Of a DNA stretch of 44,344 bases, positions 8,002 to 15,720 are shown one piece after another (position 1 is the stretch's first letter; every line of letters begins with the position of its first letter). This DNA is from Bacteroidales bacterium UBA2714. Lineage in GTDB: Bacteria > Bacteroidota > Bacteroidia > Bacteroidales > P3. The notes under the pieces were generated by a model that saw only the letters and a list, made by a program, of their open reading frames with translations, ran no database searches and had not been told where the DNA came from. Both the position numbers and the translations under genes were made by a program. Where the stretch lies: contig DEKU01000011.1 of assembly GCA_002354035.1 (NCBI GenBank), forward strand, positions 1 through 44,344, in the 5' to 3' direction.

Positions 8002-9222
8002 ATGAAAAAAGCAACCAACAGTAGGCTTACCTACACCGTATTGTCCATTTCGCTGCTGACCGTAATGGCTGGAGCAGCCATGGCACCCGCTTTGGGTGAA
8101 ATCCACAACCATTTTGCCTCTTATGGCAGTCTCACCGTACAGCTCATTGTCAGTCTGCCCGCTCTGTTTATCGTGGCCACCAATCTGGCATTCAGCAGTC
8201 TCTGCCGATGGATGAAGACCCGCACATTGGCCACCGCGGGCTTGTGTCTCTACGTGCTGGCGGGTGCGGGAGCTTTCTTTATCGACAACATCTGGCTGCT
8301 GCTGGCCTCGCGTGCCTTGCTGGGTGTGAGTGTCGGCATGGTCATGCCGCTTTCCACGGGGCTGCTGGCCTACTTTTTCCCGCCCCAGGAGCAGGCGCGG
8401 CTGATGGGTCTTTCCGCTGCAATGAATCAGATGGGTGGCGTGGTGGCCACACTGCTGAGCGGCATGCTGGCCGCCATGGGGTGGAATTATGCTTTCCTCG
8501 TATATCTGCTGGCGCTGCCGGCATTGGTGTTGGTGGTTCTGTTTTTGCCCAATATACGGCTCAACACCGACCTATCGCGCGACCATTCGCCCGATTATTA
8601 TGAAAGTGAGACCGGCACGACCCGAGCGCGCAAGCGCGAGGGGCATCCCGTGAGGTCGTTGCTGCGTTTTGCTCCGTCGGTGGTGGGAATGCTGCTGGTC
8701 ATGGTTCTCTTCTTCATCTATCCCACCAACTTTGCCATCATCGCCTCCCAAAACGGGACCATCGACAGCCCTACAGTCACCCTCATCATGGTGGGGCTCG
8801 ACGTTGTGGCCTTTGCCATTGGGCTGGGCTTTGGCGCTCTGATGAGACGGATGCCCCGTCGGGTCAAGTATATCGCCCCGCTGGGGTTCATGACGGGATA
8901 TGCCATTCTGGCAATGGGTACGGCAATGCCTTTTCTTGTGGCCGGGTCGGCGTTGATAGGGGTGGCCAATGGGGTAGGGGTGCCGTACCTCAACACTATC
9001 GCCTCCATCAAGGGAGGAAAAGACGCCGCCACTACTGTCATGCCCCTCATATCGGCCGCCCTCTATCTGGGCCAGTTCCTCTCGCCGCTCATCGTCACAC
9101 CGCTGTGCCGGCTGATTCCGTTCGCGACAGCCCCCTATATGGCCGGAGTTGCGATAGGGTTGGTGTTCCTGGTGCAGACATGGTATTCGCGGCGTTACCA
9201 TGCCTTGGCGGCTCACCAGTGA
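8002..9222 (+). CDS. MFS transporter
   Basis: A 406-residue integral membrane protein with about 12 hydrophobic helices in two halves, the organisation of the major facilitator superfamily. The first half shows a motif-A-like cytoplasmic loop (CRWMKTRTLA, about 68-77) between helices 2 and 3. A hydrophilic central loop (about 188-220, with RARKREG) separates the halves. Helix 4 carries the LASRALLGVSVGMVMP pattern common in drug and sugar-efflux MFS proteins. The cargo cannot be inferred. The gene stands alone with its own promoter, and a hairpin follows at 9248-9284. Confidence 0.9.
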   Translation: MKKATNSRLTYTVLSISLLTVMAGAAMAPALGEIHNHFASYGSLTVQLIVSLPALFIVATNLAFSSLCRWMKTRTLATAGLCLYVLAGAGAFFIDNIWLLLASRALLGVSVGMVMPLSTGLLAYFFPPQEQARLMGLSAAMNQMGGVVATLLSGMLAAMGWNYAFLVYLLALPALVLVVLFLPNIRLNTDLSRDHSPDYYESETGTTRARKREGHPVRSLLRFAPSVVGMLLVMVLFFIYPTNFAIIASQNGTIDSPTVTLIMVGLDVVAFAIGLGFGALMRRMPRRVKYIAPLGFMTGYAILAMGTAMPFLVAGSALIGVANGVGVPYLNTIASIKGGKDAATTVMPLISAALYLGQFLSPLIVTPLCRLIPFATAPYMAGVAIGLVFLVQTWYSRRYHALAAHQ

Positions 9223-9247
9223 TTCTTTTTGCCACCCCTGTTGCAAG

Positions 9248-9284
9248 TTCTGTTTCCCGTCGCATACTAATGGGGAAAACAGAA
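9248..9284 (+). terminator. Possible hairpin terminator after the MFS gene
   Basis: TTCTGTTTCCC (9248-9258) pairs with GGGAAAACAGAA (9273-9284) with one bulged A. There is no long T-run after it, so it may be a 3' stabilising hairpin rather than an intrinsic terminator. Confidence 0.4.
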
Positions 9285-9411
9285 AAACCATGTCGTTTGA
9301 TGTTTGTGATATTATGGAGAAATCTCCTTTTTCAGCAGCCCGCAACGAGGCAAGATTAGTGTCCTTCCAAGCAGGGTGATATATATTTTTCAATATTCAA
9401 AAAAAAAATTG

Positions 9412-9419
9412 TATCTTTG
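9412..9419 (+). promoter_or_regulatory. -7 promoter box for the WG-repeat gene
   Basis: TATCTTTG immediately after an A-tract, 22 bp before the ATG at 9442. The short distance fixes the start of the WG-repeat protein at MKRYIL rather than at the longer open frame. Confidence 0.7.
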
Positions 9420-9441
9420 CAATTTCGAAAATAGCACTAAT

Positions 9442-10818
9442 ATGAAACGATACATCTTGATTTTAACAACCGCATTCATGCTGACAGGCAACGTATTGGC
9501 ACAAACGCTGGCCTTTGACGACATCGGCATGAAGTATGGCTACAAAAACAGTAATGGCATCTGGCAGATACCCCCCAAGTATCAAGTGGCCTTTGCCTTT
9601 CAGCATCAAGACCGTAAATTTGCCGTAGTCAAATATGATGGCCGCTGGGGTTGCATCGATGAGGCTGGCAACATGATTGTCCGCAACATCTTCCGCACCC
9701 AGGAGGAGGCTCAGGAGGCTGGCGACCAATGGTATACCGCCGACGAACCCGGCAAATGGATTTATCCTGCCGAGAATCCCGCCGACCACAAATGGGGCTT
9801 TGTCAACTACTATGGACAATGGAAGTTCGAGCCCTCCTACGAAGGGGCGGGACGTTACTATGGCACCGACCCCATGAGTTTTGCCCCCGTCAAAATGGAC
9901 GGCCGTTGGGGTTGTATCGACGCCAAAGGTATCTTGATAATCAACAATATCTTTGAGAACATGGAAGATGCCACCGAGGCCGGACACCAATGGATAGTAG
10001 GCCGTCACTACGACACATGGCGCATCGCCGTCACCAATCCCCGCAACGAGAACCAGTGGGGCATAGTCAACTACCTGGGTCGTTGGGTGGTGCAGCCGCA
10101 GTATGCCATGATTCGTCAGTTTGCAGGTGAGCACAACTACATCTATACCCAGGCCCTGAAAGGGGGCCGTTGGGGCAATATTGACCGCAATGGCAATGTG
10201 ATCAGCGACTTCATCTTCAGCCGCGAGTCCGACTGCGTCTACGCTCTTTCGCAAATAGAGCATGGCCGCGACCTCGACGGATGGCGTCTGCCCGAGATGC
10301 GTACCGACACCAACCTGTGGGGTTGGGTCAAGCCCGACGGCACCTGGGCCATCCAGCCCACATTCCTCGAGGTGTCGCGTTTCCCCAACGATACAGGTCT
10401 CTTTGCCACCGCCAAGTGCGAGAACGGCTTCTGGGCCAGCATCCATGAGGATGGTCGTCTACTCTCCAAACCCGTTTTCACCCTCAGCAGTGAGGCCGCC
10501 AAAGCCGGCAAGGAGTGGGACGATAACCAGAAAGGCATTGAAGAGGCCGAGCTGGGACACTGGCTCTACCCCATTCAAGACCCCAAAACTGGCCACTGGG
10601 GCTACGTCGATTTCGAAGGCGAATGGGTCATCCTGCCCCGTCTGGAGGATGCCAAGCCTTTCATCAACACTTGGAACAACCGCGTGGCTCCGGCCAAGGA
10701 GGAGGGCCGTTGGGGATGTATTGACCACACCGGCCAATTTGTGGTGAAACCCATCTATAACAACTCTGCCGATGCCTATGTGGCAGCCCGCCAGTGGGGT
10801 GCCAGGAAAAAGTTCTGA
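9442..10818 (+). CDS. Exported WG-repeat protein
   Basis: The 458-residue product begins MKRYILILTTAFMLTGNVLAQ, a signal peptide. The rest is about ten WG repeats of the form (R/K/Q/H)WG-(C/F/I/Y)-(I/V)-(D/N)-x-x-G-x-(W/I). Examples are RWGCIDEAGNMIV, KWGFVNYYGQWKF, RWGNIDRNGNVI, HWGYVDFEGEWVI and RWGCIDHTGQFVV. Repeats with RWGCID alternate with ones of the form WG(F/I/Y)V(N/D) plus Trp at the end, suggesting duplication of a two-repeat unit. WG repeats are common in Bacteroidetes surface or periplasmic proteins; their ligands are mostly unknown. The dihydroorotase gene starts 32 bp downstream and may share the transcript. Confidence 0.9.
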   Translation: MKRYILILTTAFMLTGNVLAQTLAFDDIGMKYGYKNSNGIWQIPPKYQVAFAFQHQDRKFAVVKYDGRWGCIDEAGNMIVRNIFRTQEEAQEAGDQWYTADEPGKWIYPAENPADHKWGFVNYYGQWKFEPSYEGAGRYYGTDPMSFAPVKMDGRWGCIDAKGILIINNIFENMEDATEAGHQWIVGRHYDTWRIAVTNPRNENQWGIVNYLGRWVVQPQYAMIRQFAGEHNYIYTQALKGGRWGNIDRNGNVISDFIFSRESDCVYALSQIEHGRDLDGWRLPEMRTDTNLWGWVKPDGTWAIQPTFLEVSRFPNDTGLFATAKCENGFWASIHEDGRLLSKPVFTLSSEAAKAGKEWDDNQKGIEEAELGHWLYPIQDPKTGHWGYVDFEGEWVILPRLEDAKPFINTWNNRVAPAKEEGRWGCIDHTGQFVVKPIYNNSADAYVAARQWGARKKF

Positions 10819-10850
10819 CACTCAACTTCCAACTATCGCTTTTCAACCCG

Positions 10851-12191
10851 ATGGACTATATCATCAAGAACGGAATCATCGTGAACGAGGGCACCATGAC
10901 CAAAGGCGACCTCTTCATCCACGAAGGGCGCTTGGTCCAGGACGCCACCAAACTGCGCAAACCTCAAGTCTTCGAGGCCGAGGGATGCTATATCATCCCC
11001 GGCGTGATTGACACCCACGTCCATTTCCGTGACCCCGGATTCCCGGCCAAAGCCGATTTCGCCACCGAAAGCCGTGCCGCCTTGGCCGGCGGAGTGACCT
11101 CGGTGATTGATATGCCCAACACGTCGCCGCAAACCACCTCCCTCGCCGAGCTCGAAGCAAAAGAAGAGATAGCCCGCAGCCGTAGCGCTGTGAACTACGC
11201 TTTCATGTTAGGCGCCACCAACGACAATATTGACCAACTGCTTGCCATCGACCCCTTGCGCTATGCCGCCATCAAGCTATTCCTTGGCAGTAGTACGGGC
11301 AACATGCTTGTCAACAACGCCGAAAGGCTCGACAAACTTTTTTCCGAAAGCCATAAACTCATAGTGGCCCATTGCGAAGAAGAATGCATCATCCAAGCCA
11401 ACCTGCGCAACTACAAGATGGAGTTTGCTGGCCAAGAGGGCGAAACTGCGGCACTCCATCCCAAAATCCGCAGCCGCGAGGCCTGTTTCGTCTCCACCTA
11501 CAAAGCCGTTGAGCGCGCCCGCAAGTATGGCACCCGTCTGCACATAGCCCATGTCAGCACCGCCACCGAGCTTTCCCTCTTCAGCAACATGCCGTTGCAG
11601 CAAAAACTGATCACCGCCGAGGTTACCCCCAACCACCTGTGGTTCGACGACCGCGACTATGCCGAGCTGGGCAACCGCATAAAATGCAATCCCGCTATCA
11701 AAAGCAACGAAGACCGTCTGGCCCTGTGGGGCGGACTCTTCGACGGCCTCCTTGACACCATCGCCACCGACCATGCTCCCCACACGCTGGCCGAGAAGCA
11801 ACAGCGCTATTTCGATGCTCCGGGCGGCATACCCAGCATCCAGCACTCGCTGCAGATGATGGTGGAAGGCTTCTTCAACCCGGCCGCCACCCAGCGTCCC
11901 GACCACGACGAGGTGTTGCACGAATGGCTACCCCTGCTTGTCTACAAGATGTGTCACAACCCCGCTGAGATCTTCGGCATCGCCGAGCGTGGCTACCTCC
12001 GTCCGGGCTACTGGGCTGACCTGGCCATCCTCGAACCCGGCGAATACACCGTAACGCCCCAGACACTCCTCTACAAGTGCGGTTGGAGCCCCCTCGAAGG
12101 GCAAACCCTCCACACACGGCTGCGCCATGTCTTCCTCAACGGCATGCCCGCCGCCCAAAGCACTGCCATGCCACTCAAGTTCAATAAATAG
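10851..12191 (+). CDS. pyrC: Dihydroorotase
   Basis: A 446-residue amidohydrolase that interconverts N-carbamoyl-aspartate and dihydroorotate, the third step of pyrimidine synthesis, in the cytoplasm. Visible metal-site features are DTHVHFRDPG (His56, His58), Lys142 in IKLFLGSSTG as the probable carboxylated lysine, His174 in VAHCEEE, an RLHIAHVST His, and the Asp of IATDHAPHT. DPGFPAKADFATESRAALAGG and DMPNT are typical of the long (class I-like) dihydroorotases rather than allantoinases. The open frame extends 19 codons upstream into the end of the WG gene, but MDYIIKNG is the normal start of the family, so 10851 is chosen. Confidence 0.93.
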   Translation: MDYIIKNGIIVNEGTMTKGDLFIHEGRLVQDATKLRKPQVFEAEGCYIIPGVIDTHVHFRDPGFPAKADFATESRAALAGGVTSVIDMPNTSPQTTSLAELEAKEEIARSRSAVNYAFMLGATNDNIDQLLAIDPLRYAAIKLFLGSSTGNMLVNNAERLDKLFSESHKLIVAHCEEECIIQANLRNYKMEFAGQEGETAALHPKIRSREACFVSTYKAVERARKYGTRLHIAHVSTATELSLFSNMPLQQKLITAEVTPNHLWFDDRDYAELGNRIKCNPAIKSNEDRLALWGGLFDGLLDTIATDHAPHTLAEKQQRYFDAPGGIPSIQHSLQMMVEGFFNPAATQRPDHDEVLHEWLPLLVYKMCHNPAEIFGIAERGYLRPGYWADLAILEPGEYTVTPQTLLYKCGWSPLEGQTLHTRLRHVFLNGMPAAQSTAMPLKFNK

Positions 12192-12289
12192 CAACAACCC
12201 ACTTCGGAGTCACGTTCCGCACCCGTCATAGAAAACATCAACCCTATCACATTAATACACGTAATAATCCCTTCAATACAACAAACAAT

Positions 12290-12715
12290 ATGAAAAAAAT
12301 CATCCTTGCACTCTTGACAATTGTCATGATGGGCAGCAGCCTTTGGGCCAGCACCGACAAACGTACCATCGATCCCGAACGCCTGCCCAAGGCCGCCACT
12401 GAACTCATCCAGAAACACTGGCCCTCATGTGTCATCGACCATGCCTTCATCGACGGAAGAGAGTATGAAGTCCTCCTCAGCGACGGCACACTCATCGAGT
12501 TCGACAGCAAAGGCGTATGGAAAGAAATGAAGTGCATCGACGGCCTGCCCGTCACGCTGGTGCCTGGCTACATCACCCGCTATGTGGTGAACCGCTACCC
12601 CAAACAGCTCATTATCGAATGTGAAAAGATGATCAGAGGGTACGAAGTGAAACTCACCAATGGCCTCGAAATCCAGTTCGACTTGCAGGGCCGTGTGACT
12701 CACGTCGACGATTGA
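12290..12715 (+). CDS. PepSY-like periplasmic protein (DUF2874 type)
   Basis: A 141-residue exported protein with signal peptide MKKIILALLTIVMMGSSLWA. Two similar units follow: RLPKAATELIQKHWPSCVI with YEVLLSDGTLIEFDSKGVW, and ITRYVVNRYPKQLII with YEVKLTNGLEIQFDLQGRV. This duplicated helix-then-hairpin pattern is that of the PepSY-like/BLIP-like fold of Bacteroidetes DUF2874 proteins. They are small secreted proteins, proposed to bind or inhibit other proteins; the partner here is unknown. It lies 98 bp after dihydroorotase, and a large hairpin follows its stop. Confidence 0.88.
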   Translation: MKKIILALLTIVMMGSSLWASTDKRTIDPERLPKAATELIQKHWPSCVIDHAFIDGREYEVLLSDGTLIEFDSKGVWKEMKCIDGLPVTLVPGYITRYVVNRYPKQLIIECEKMIRGYEVKLTNGLEIQFDLQGRVTHVDD

Positions 12716-12749
12716 CCTTAGCTGCCCGGCAGCCGAAGCAGGGCATCCG

Positions 12750-12802
12750 AAAGGGGGATTCCGGCAAAAGCTCTTTATTCCGTTGGTGCCGCAATCCCCT
12801 TT
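12750..12802 (+). terminator. Long imperfect hairpin after the PepSY-like gene
   Basis: AAAGGGGGATT (12750-12760) pairs with AATCCCCTTT (12793-12802) with one bulged G; the inner CCGGC and GCCG can extend the stem. A smaller GCTGC/GCAGC hairpin sits at 12721-12733. The T-run after it is poor, so it may be a terminator, an attenuator or a leader structure for the ATP-grasp gene. Confidence 0.45.
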
Positions 12803-12874
12803 GCCGTTGCTCTCTTCCCCGTCAAGGTCTCATCCCCCAATCCCCGATAAGTACCATTCAATTTTACAGGTTCT

Positions 12875-13948
12875 ATGACACTGCTTTATTATTTTCTGAG
12901 AACATGGTTGGCCTATCTGCTTAGACACAAATCCTTTCGCAGCACAGCTTTCTACGACAGCTGGGTGATGTACAAGAACTATCATGGCGACGACAAAAAA
13001 AGCTCCTGCCTGGTTCTGCGCGAAGTCAACACCCTGGCCAAGCACTGGAAATGCTTTCCCGAAACCTACTTCATGTTTGCCCATTTCAAAAAGGAATACA
13101 CCGATATGGAGGTGCTGAAGACATACGTGCCCCAAAAAGCATACGCTCGCCACTGTGTCAACAAAAACCCCACCTACCAGATTCTCATCGACGACAAAAT
13201 CCTTTTCCACGACATCATGAGGTGCTATGGCCTCCCTGTTCCCGAGCGTTACTTCTCCTACAGCTACGGCATGTTCAAGGCCAATGGCAGGCTGCTCAGC
13301 GATGCCGAAGTTGACGACATACTGTCGCAAGCCACCGATGCCCGCATTTTCCTCAAGCGCAACATGTGCGGCATGGGCAGCGGTGTGCACACCGCCAATC
13401 GCAGAGAAGACGGCTACTATACTGCCGCAGGTGTCAAACTCACCGCGCCCTCCATCCGCCATCATTTTGCCAACAGCCAGTATATATTCGAGCGTCAAAT
13501 CAAGCAGCATCCCGTCATGGCCCAGTTCAACCCCGACTCGGTCAACACCTTCCGCGTCGTCACCTATCGCAATCGCGCCATTGCTTGCGGAGCCCGCTTT
13601 GGCCGCAGTGGTTCGTTTGTGGACAACTGTTCGAAAGGCGGAGTGGTGGTGAGTGTCGATATGGCCACCGGCCTGTTGGGCGCCTACGGAATGCGCAAAT
13701 ACGACCCCGTTAAATACTACGAACACCCCGACACCCACGTGGCCTTCAAAGACGTGGAAGTGCCCTTCTGGAAAGAAATCGTGTCGCTCGTCGAGCGCAC
13801 CAGCCAGATGCTGCCCTACTACAGCAGCGTAGGGTTCGATGTGGCCTGTACGACCGATGGACCCGTCGTGGTTGAGATCAATACCGGCGCCGGTGCCGAT
13901 GCCCCTCAGTTCGGCAAGGACCGAGGCATAGCCGACTGCTACAAATAG
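12875..13948 (+). CDS. Sugar-transfer-associated ATP-grasp protein
   Basis: A 357-residue cytoplasmic protein that fits the ATP-grasp family ATPgrasp_ST (sugar-transfer associated). The nucleotide-binding part includes RIFLKRNMCGMGSGV, a Lys- and Gly-rich loop, and YIFERQIKQHP, with Glu and Gln in the adenine-pocket strand. The distal catalytic part ends in VGFDVACTTDGPVVVEINTG, the Asp/Glu/Asn metal-binding pattern of ATP-grasp ligases. FNPDSVNTFRVVTYRN is also characteristic. Such proteins are often found in capsule or polysaccharide gene sets and are thought to join a carboxylate to an amine; the substrate is unknown. No glycosyltransferase is adjacent. A strong hairpin follows. Confidence 0.85.
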   Translation: MTLLYYFLRTWLAYLLRHKSFRSTAFYDSWVMYKNYHGDDKKSSCLVLREVNTLAKHWKCFPETYFMFAHFKKEYTDMEVLKTYVPQKAYARHCVNKNPTYQILIDDKILFHDIMRCYGLPVPERYFSYSYGMFKANGRLLSDAEVDDILSQATDARIFLKRNMCGMGSGVHTANRREDGYYTAAGVKLTAPSIRHHFANSQYIFERQIKQHPVMAQFNPDSVNTFRVVTYRNRAIACGARFGRSGSFVDNCSKGGVVVSVDMATGLLGAYGMRKYDPVKYYEHPDTHVAFKDVEVPFWKEIVSLVERTSQMLPYYSSVGFDVACTTDGPVVVEINTGAGADAPQFGKDRGIADCYK

Positions 13949-13980
13949 CCCCGAAGGCACACACGCCTCCAACCTTCATG

Positions 13981-14012
13981 ACGCATGCCGCCCAACAACG
14001 GGCGGCATGCGT
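13981..14012. terminator. Strong hairpin between ATP-grasp gene and gcvT
   Basis: A perfect 13-bp stem: ACGCATGCCGCCC (13981-13993) with its complement at 14000-14012 around an AACAAC loop. The genes on either side converge here, so it can end the ATP-grasp transcript. Confidence 0.7.
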
Positions 14013-14046
14013 CGTCTTAGGCTGGGCCGTAGGCCAGAATAAGAAG

Positions 14047-14074
14047 AGAGCCGGCACCCGTCGGTGTCGGCTCT
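14047..14074 (-). terminator. Hairpin terminator after gcvT
   Basis: AGAGCCGGCACC (14047-14058) pairs with 14063-14074 (one G-T pair, loop CGTC). Reading on the minus strand, the stem is followed by CTTCTTATTCT, so it suits the end of the gcvT transcript. Confidence 0.65.
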
Positions 14075-14105
14075 TGATAGTCTGCCATTTATAGTTGGCA
14101 AGGGT

Positions 14106-15212
14106 TTAACCCTCGTAGAAAGGCATCTTCACGGTGATGGCTTTCACCAGTTTCTCGCGGATTTTGATGTAGATCTCCGTGCCAGTCTTGGCATACTCGG
14201 CGCAGAGCAGGGCTGTGCCGATGTTCTTGCCAGTGCTGGGGCTGGGGCTGCCGCTGCGCACCTCGCCAATGCACTTGCCTTCAGCGTTGCACACCTCGTA
14301 GCCGTTGCGGGCGATACCGCGGTCGATCATTTCAAATCCGGCAATTTTGCGTTTCACGCCGGCAGCCTTCTGGGCCAGGAAAAGCTCCTTGTTGATGAAA
14401 GAGTTGTTCTCGGCTTTCAGCTTGGTGATCCATGCCAGCGGAGCCTCGAGGGGGCTGATGGTGTCGTCCATCTCGTGGCCATAGAGGCAGAAACCTTTCT
14501 CCAGACGGAGGGTGTCGCGGCAGCCGAGACCGGCAGGCATAATGCCATACTCCTTGCCAGCTTCGAACACGGCGTTCCACACGTCGATGGCCTTGGCAGC
14601 GGGGATGTAGATTTCGCATCCGCCAGCTCCGGTGTAGCCCGTGGTGGAGAGGATGATGTTCTCAACGCCAGCAAAGGTCAGGATCTTGAAAGTGTAGTAT
14701 TCCATGTCGACGATGTTCTCGCTGGTCAGCTTCTGCATGGCCTTGAGGGCGTTGGGACCTTGCACGGCAAGCTGTGCCCACTGTTCGCTCTCGTTCACGA
14801 AATCCTCGCCCAGTTTCATGCCCATCTTATCAGCAATCTGGCTCATCCAAGCCCAGTCTTTGTCGATGTTGGCTGCGTTGGGCACCATGAAATACTCGTC
14901 GTCCTTCACGCGGTATACCAGCATGTCGTCCACGATGCCGCCTTGGCCGTTGGGAAGGCAGGTGTACTGCACTTTGCCGTCGGTGAGGGCCTCAACGTCG
15001 TTGACGGTGACATACTGCATGAAATGTTTGGCCACGGGTCCCTTGGCGCGGAATTCGCCCATGTGGCTCACATCGAACACACCTACGTTGTTGCGCACAT
15101 TGTTGTGTTCTTCGACCAGGCCGGTGTACTGGATGGGCATATTATAGCCCGCAAATTCGGCCATCTTGGCTCCAAGTGAGATGTGGAGGTCTGTGTAAGG
15201 GGTTGTCTTCAT
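14106..15212 (-). CDS. gcvT: Glycine cleavage system T protein (aminomethyltransferase)
   Basis: A 368-residue cytoplasmic protein. GcvT moves the aminomethyl carbon from lipoylated H protein to tetrahydrofolate, releasing ammonia. Family signatures include FAGYNMPIQY, GVFDVSHMGEF, the Asp-containing GGIVDDMLVYR folate region, STTGYTGAGGCEIYIP, GLGCRDTLRLEKGFCLYGHE and, near the end, the GEVRSGSPSPSTGKNIGTAL stretch. The length is normal for the family. No gcvP or gcvH lies in the window, so the other subunits must be elsewhere. The gene stands alone between its own promoter (15272-15279) and terminator (14047-14074). Confidence 0.96.
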   Translation of the reverse strand: MKTTPYTDLHISLGAKMAEFAGYNMPIQYTGLVEEHNNVRNNVGVFDVSHMGEFRAKGPVAKHFMQYVTVNDVEALTDGKVQYTCLPNGQGGIVDDMLVYRVKDDEYFMVPNAANIDKDWAWMSQIADKMGMKLGEDFVNESEQWAQLAVQGPNALKAMQKLTSENIVDMEYYTFKILTFAGVENIILSTTGYTGAGGCEIYIPAAKAIDVWNAVFEAGKEYGIMPAGLGCRDTLRLEKGFCLYGHEMDDTISPLEAPLAWITKLKAENNSFINKELFLAQKAAGVKRKIAGFEMIDRGIARNGYEVCNAEGKCIGEVRSGSPSPSTGKNIGTALLCAEYAKTGTEIYIKIREKLVKAITVKMPFYEG

Positions 15213-15271
15213 TATATTAATTGTTTGATTTATTATTATTTATAAATTAATTCTTCTCTTTGTTGAACTTA

Positions 15272-15279
15272 CAAATATA
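15272..15279 (-). promoter_or_regulatory. -7 promoter box for gcvT
   Basis: On the minus strand TATATTTG, preceded by an A-tract and GTG, 59 bp before the gcvT ATG. Same arrangement as at 4215. Confidence 0.65.
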
Positions 15280-15655
15280 CACTTTTTTTTTGAATAAATC
15301 CTTATTTTTTTTCTCGGCGGGCTTTGCGATGCCTTTTTGGGAAGGGACAGGGCTGCGGAATGGGCCATTGCGGAGCCGATTTATGGCGACCGTCTGGGCG
15401 GTGCTGGGTGGAGAATGGCTGCGGCATAGGCGGCAGCCTCTGCGGCCTTTCGTCAGTGGAGAGCAGCCATAGGTGTGACGGTTGTAAACCGCAAGATAAT
15501 ACTGGCACCGCTCTGGGTCCGTTATTTATTTTATATTTATTTTCTTCTTTGTTTCTATATATTCTATTGAAGAGTGTTATTGTACAGTATTTGAGTTGAT
15601 TAAATTGTGTCTAAGAATTGAGGGCGGGGCGTTGGGGGAGCCTGAGTTTGGGGGC

Positions 15656-15694
15656 GGGAAAAAACGAGTGACGCGCCGTAGGCGCGTCACTCGC
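15656..15694 (-). terminator. Intrinsic terminator of the M6 protease gene
   Basis: A perfect 13-bp GC-rich stem, CGAGTGACGCGCC (15666-15678) with 15682-15694, and a GTA loop. On the minus strand it is followed by GTTTTTTCCC. This is a textbook intrinsic terminator, 26 bp after the protease stop codon. Confidence 0.88.
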
Positions 15695-15720
15695 TGGTGT
15701 TAGGCTCGTTGGTAGAGCTA

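Larger units (their letters stand above)
15213..15720. other. Gene-free region between gcvT and the M6 protease
   Basis: 508 bp. It holds the gcvT promoter at 15272-15279 and, at the other end, the terminator of the M6 protease gene at 15666-15694. The middle part (about 15310-15530) is GC-rich and the part after it (about 15530-15610) is T-rich; I see no protein family, RNA gene or clear repeat there. A 91-codon open frame at 15324-15599 has no recognisable content and no promoter, and is not called. Confidence 0.6.

Noticed and set aside
15324..15599. 91-codon plus-strand open frame between gcvT and the M6 protease
   Set aside because: No promoter, no family pattern, Cys/Gly-rich composition from GC-rich DNA and a chance hydrophobic end from the T-rich stretch.
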